Shown here: in pieces, positions 5,686-6,233 of the stretch
Layout: each line of letters begins with the position of its first letter
Numbering within the stretch: position 1 is the first letter of the stretch
Origin: an uncultured Paracoccaceae bacterium
Lineage (GTDB): Bacteria > Pseudomonadota > Alphaproteobacteria > Rhodobacterales > Rhodobacteraceae
Length of the DNA: 6,233 nucleotides
NCBI GenBank assembly: GCA_937132145.1
Contig: CAKZNY010000363.1
Span: forward strand, 1-6,233
Direction: 5' to 3'
Made by a program: the position numbers and the translations under genes
The notes under the pieces: model-generated
Databases searched by the model: none
The model's input: only the letters and a program-made list of their open reading frames with translations
Told to the model about the DNA's origin: nothing

Positions 5686-6233
5686 TCATTTTTTCTTAGC
5701 TTTTTCGATCGTATTTTCAACTTCTTTCCGTTTGTCTTCTGGAAGTTTTTGCCAAAGTTTTTCATGCCGCTTCGGTCGTGATATTATCTGCTCAACTATT
5801 TGATTTAACAAATCAAACATAATTTCTGCGACGTAAGGTTCATCGTTCACGTCGATAACACCTGGATGCACGGACTCATTTCCGATTATTCTCACCGAAT
5901 GCATCATTTTAGCAATGTCGGGGTCGAGTCCCTTTTCTATGAGAATGTTGATATCTGTGTTGATATTTTTACCTGACTGCCCAACTTCCATCATCAAATG
6001 TTGCAGTGCTAAACGAAGTAGAGCAGCCGCTGCGCGGGGTGAAGTTTGAAAAACTGAGCTCGCCTCATCAAATAAAGATTTAACCATATGGGGCATATCT
6101 TTATTGGCCTGACCAGCCGGTCCTGAAACAGGATAAATCAAAACATTGCCAGACCAAAGAGCAATGTCACCACAGGAATCACAGGTTGATATCTCCAAAT
6201 TATACACATGGTTCGTATATTGAGACTTACTAT
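5686..6233 (-). CDS. DUF4145 domain-containing protein (5' end outside window)
   Basis: Function not established. DUF4145 occurs as a stand-alone protein and as a domain of restriction and other defence-associated proteins. The frame stays open to the right edge with no in-frame ATG; the first possible start in the window is GTG 6207, but eight codons before it (SKSQYTNH) read on smoothly, so the gene most likely begins outside. About 181 residues are visible. CDSCG (visible 17-21) is one Cys pair; family members usually have another near the N-terminus, forming a zinc ribbon, which would lie outside. Then come YPVSG, a helical core with SPRAAAALLRLALQ (about 65-77), GKNINTDI, the conserved RIIGNESVHPG (114-124), and a lysine-rich tail ending KKK. 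GC is about 41% by count, well below its neighbours, suggesting acquisition. It ends 38 bp before fghA. The domain call is confident. Confidence 0.85.
   Translation of the reverse strand, partial: SKSQYTNHVYNLEISTCDSCGDIALWSGNVLIYPVSGPAGQANKDMPHMVKSLFDEASSVFQTSPRAAAALLRLALQHLMMEVGQSGKNINTDINILIEKGLDPDIAKMMHSVRIIGNESVHPGVIDVNDEPYVAEIMFDLLNQIVEQIISRPKRHEKLWQKLPEDKRKEVENTIEKAKKK

Noticed and set aside
5693..5720. TTGAAA-N16-TAAGAA on the minus strand as an fghA promoter
   Set aside because: The -10 matches the consensus at only three positions and both parts lie in A-rich lysine/glutamate codons of the DUF4145 gene, so chance is the better explanation.

Overview
The window looks like a chromosomal segment of an alphaproteobacterium, most likely of the Rhodobacterales (Roseobacter type). 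This rests on the protein character of the CoA-transferase, lytic transglycosylase and S-formylglutathione hydrolase, and on moderately GC-rich coding DNA: three 60-bp samples I counted gave 50, 65 and 67% GC. No rRNA, tRNA, CRISPR array, insertion sequence or integrase is visible. The genus cannot be named from the sequence alone.

Left part, plus strand (1-3092). The window opens inside an Slt-type lytic transglycosylase gene, of which only the 3' part with the catalytic domain is present. After a 53-bp gap comes a complete family III (CaiB/BaiF) CoA-transferase gene. It is translationally coupled through a TAATG stop/start overlap to a medium-chain dehydrogenase/reductase (MDR) of the zinc-free, enoyl reductase/quinone reductase type. 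These two genes look like a small acyl-CoA-metabolism operon.

Middle, minus strand (3113-5647). Four tightly packed genes run leftward and converge on the MDR gene across a 20-bp gap. In transcription order they are fghA (S-formylglutathione hydrolase, formaldehyde detoxification), yaiI (UPF0178/DUF188, PIN-like), rsmJ (16S rRNA guanine-N2 methyltransferase) and a HAD-family phosphatase resembling E. coli YieH. Junctions are a 4-bp overlap (TTGA), a direct abutment (TAG then ATG, same frame) and a 4-bp gap, so they are almost certainly co-transcribed. Their functions do not form one obvious pathway.

Right edge, minus strand (5686-6233). A DUF4145-domain protein gene runs off the window, with its 5' end and probably half of its zinc ribbon outside. 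It is clearly AT-rich (about 41% GC by my count over 5701-6233) and has lysine-rich, A-rich codons near its end. It sits only 38 bp upstream of fghA. It is the one plausible accessory or horizontally acquired gene and may mark the edge of an island continuing to the right.

Overall this is mostly ordinary core and metabolic gene content. I found no convincing undescribed system inside the window. The points worth a second look are the DUF4145 boundary, the in-frame TAG-ATG junction between yaiI and rsmJ, the non-ATG start of yaiI, the N-terminally short RsmJ and a possible ECF-type promoter before the CoA-transferase gene.
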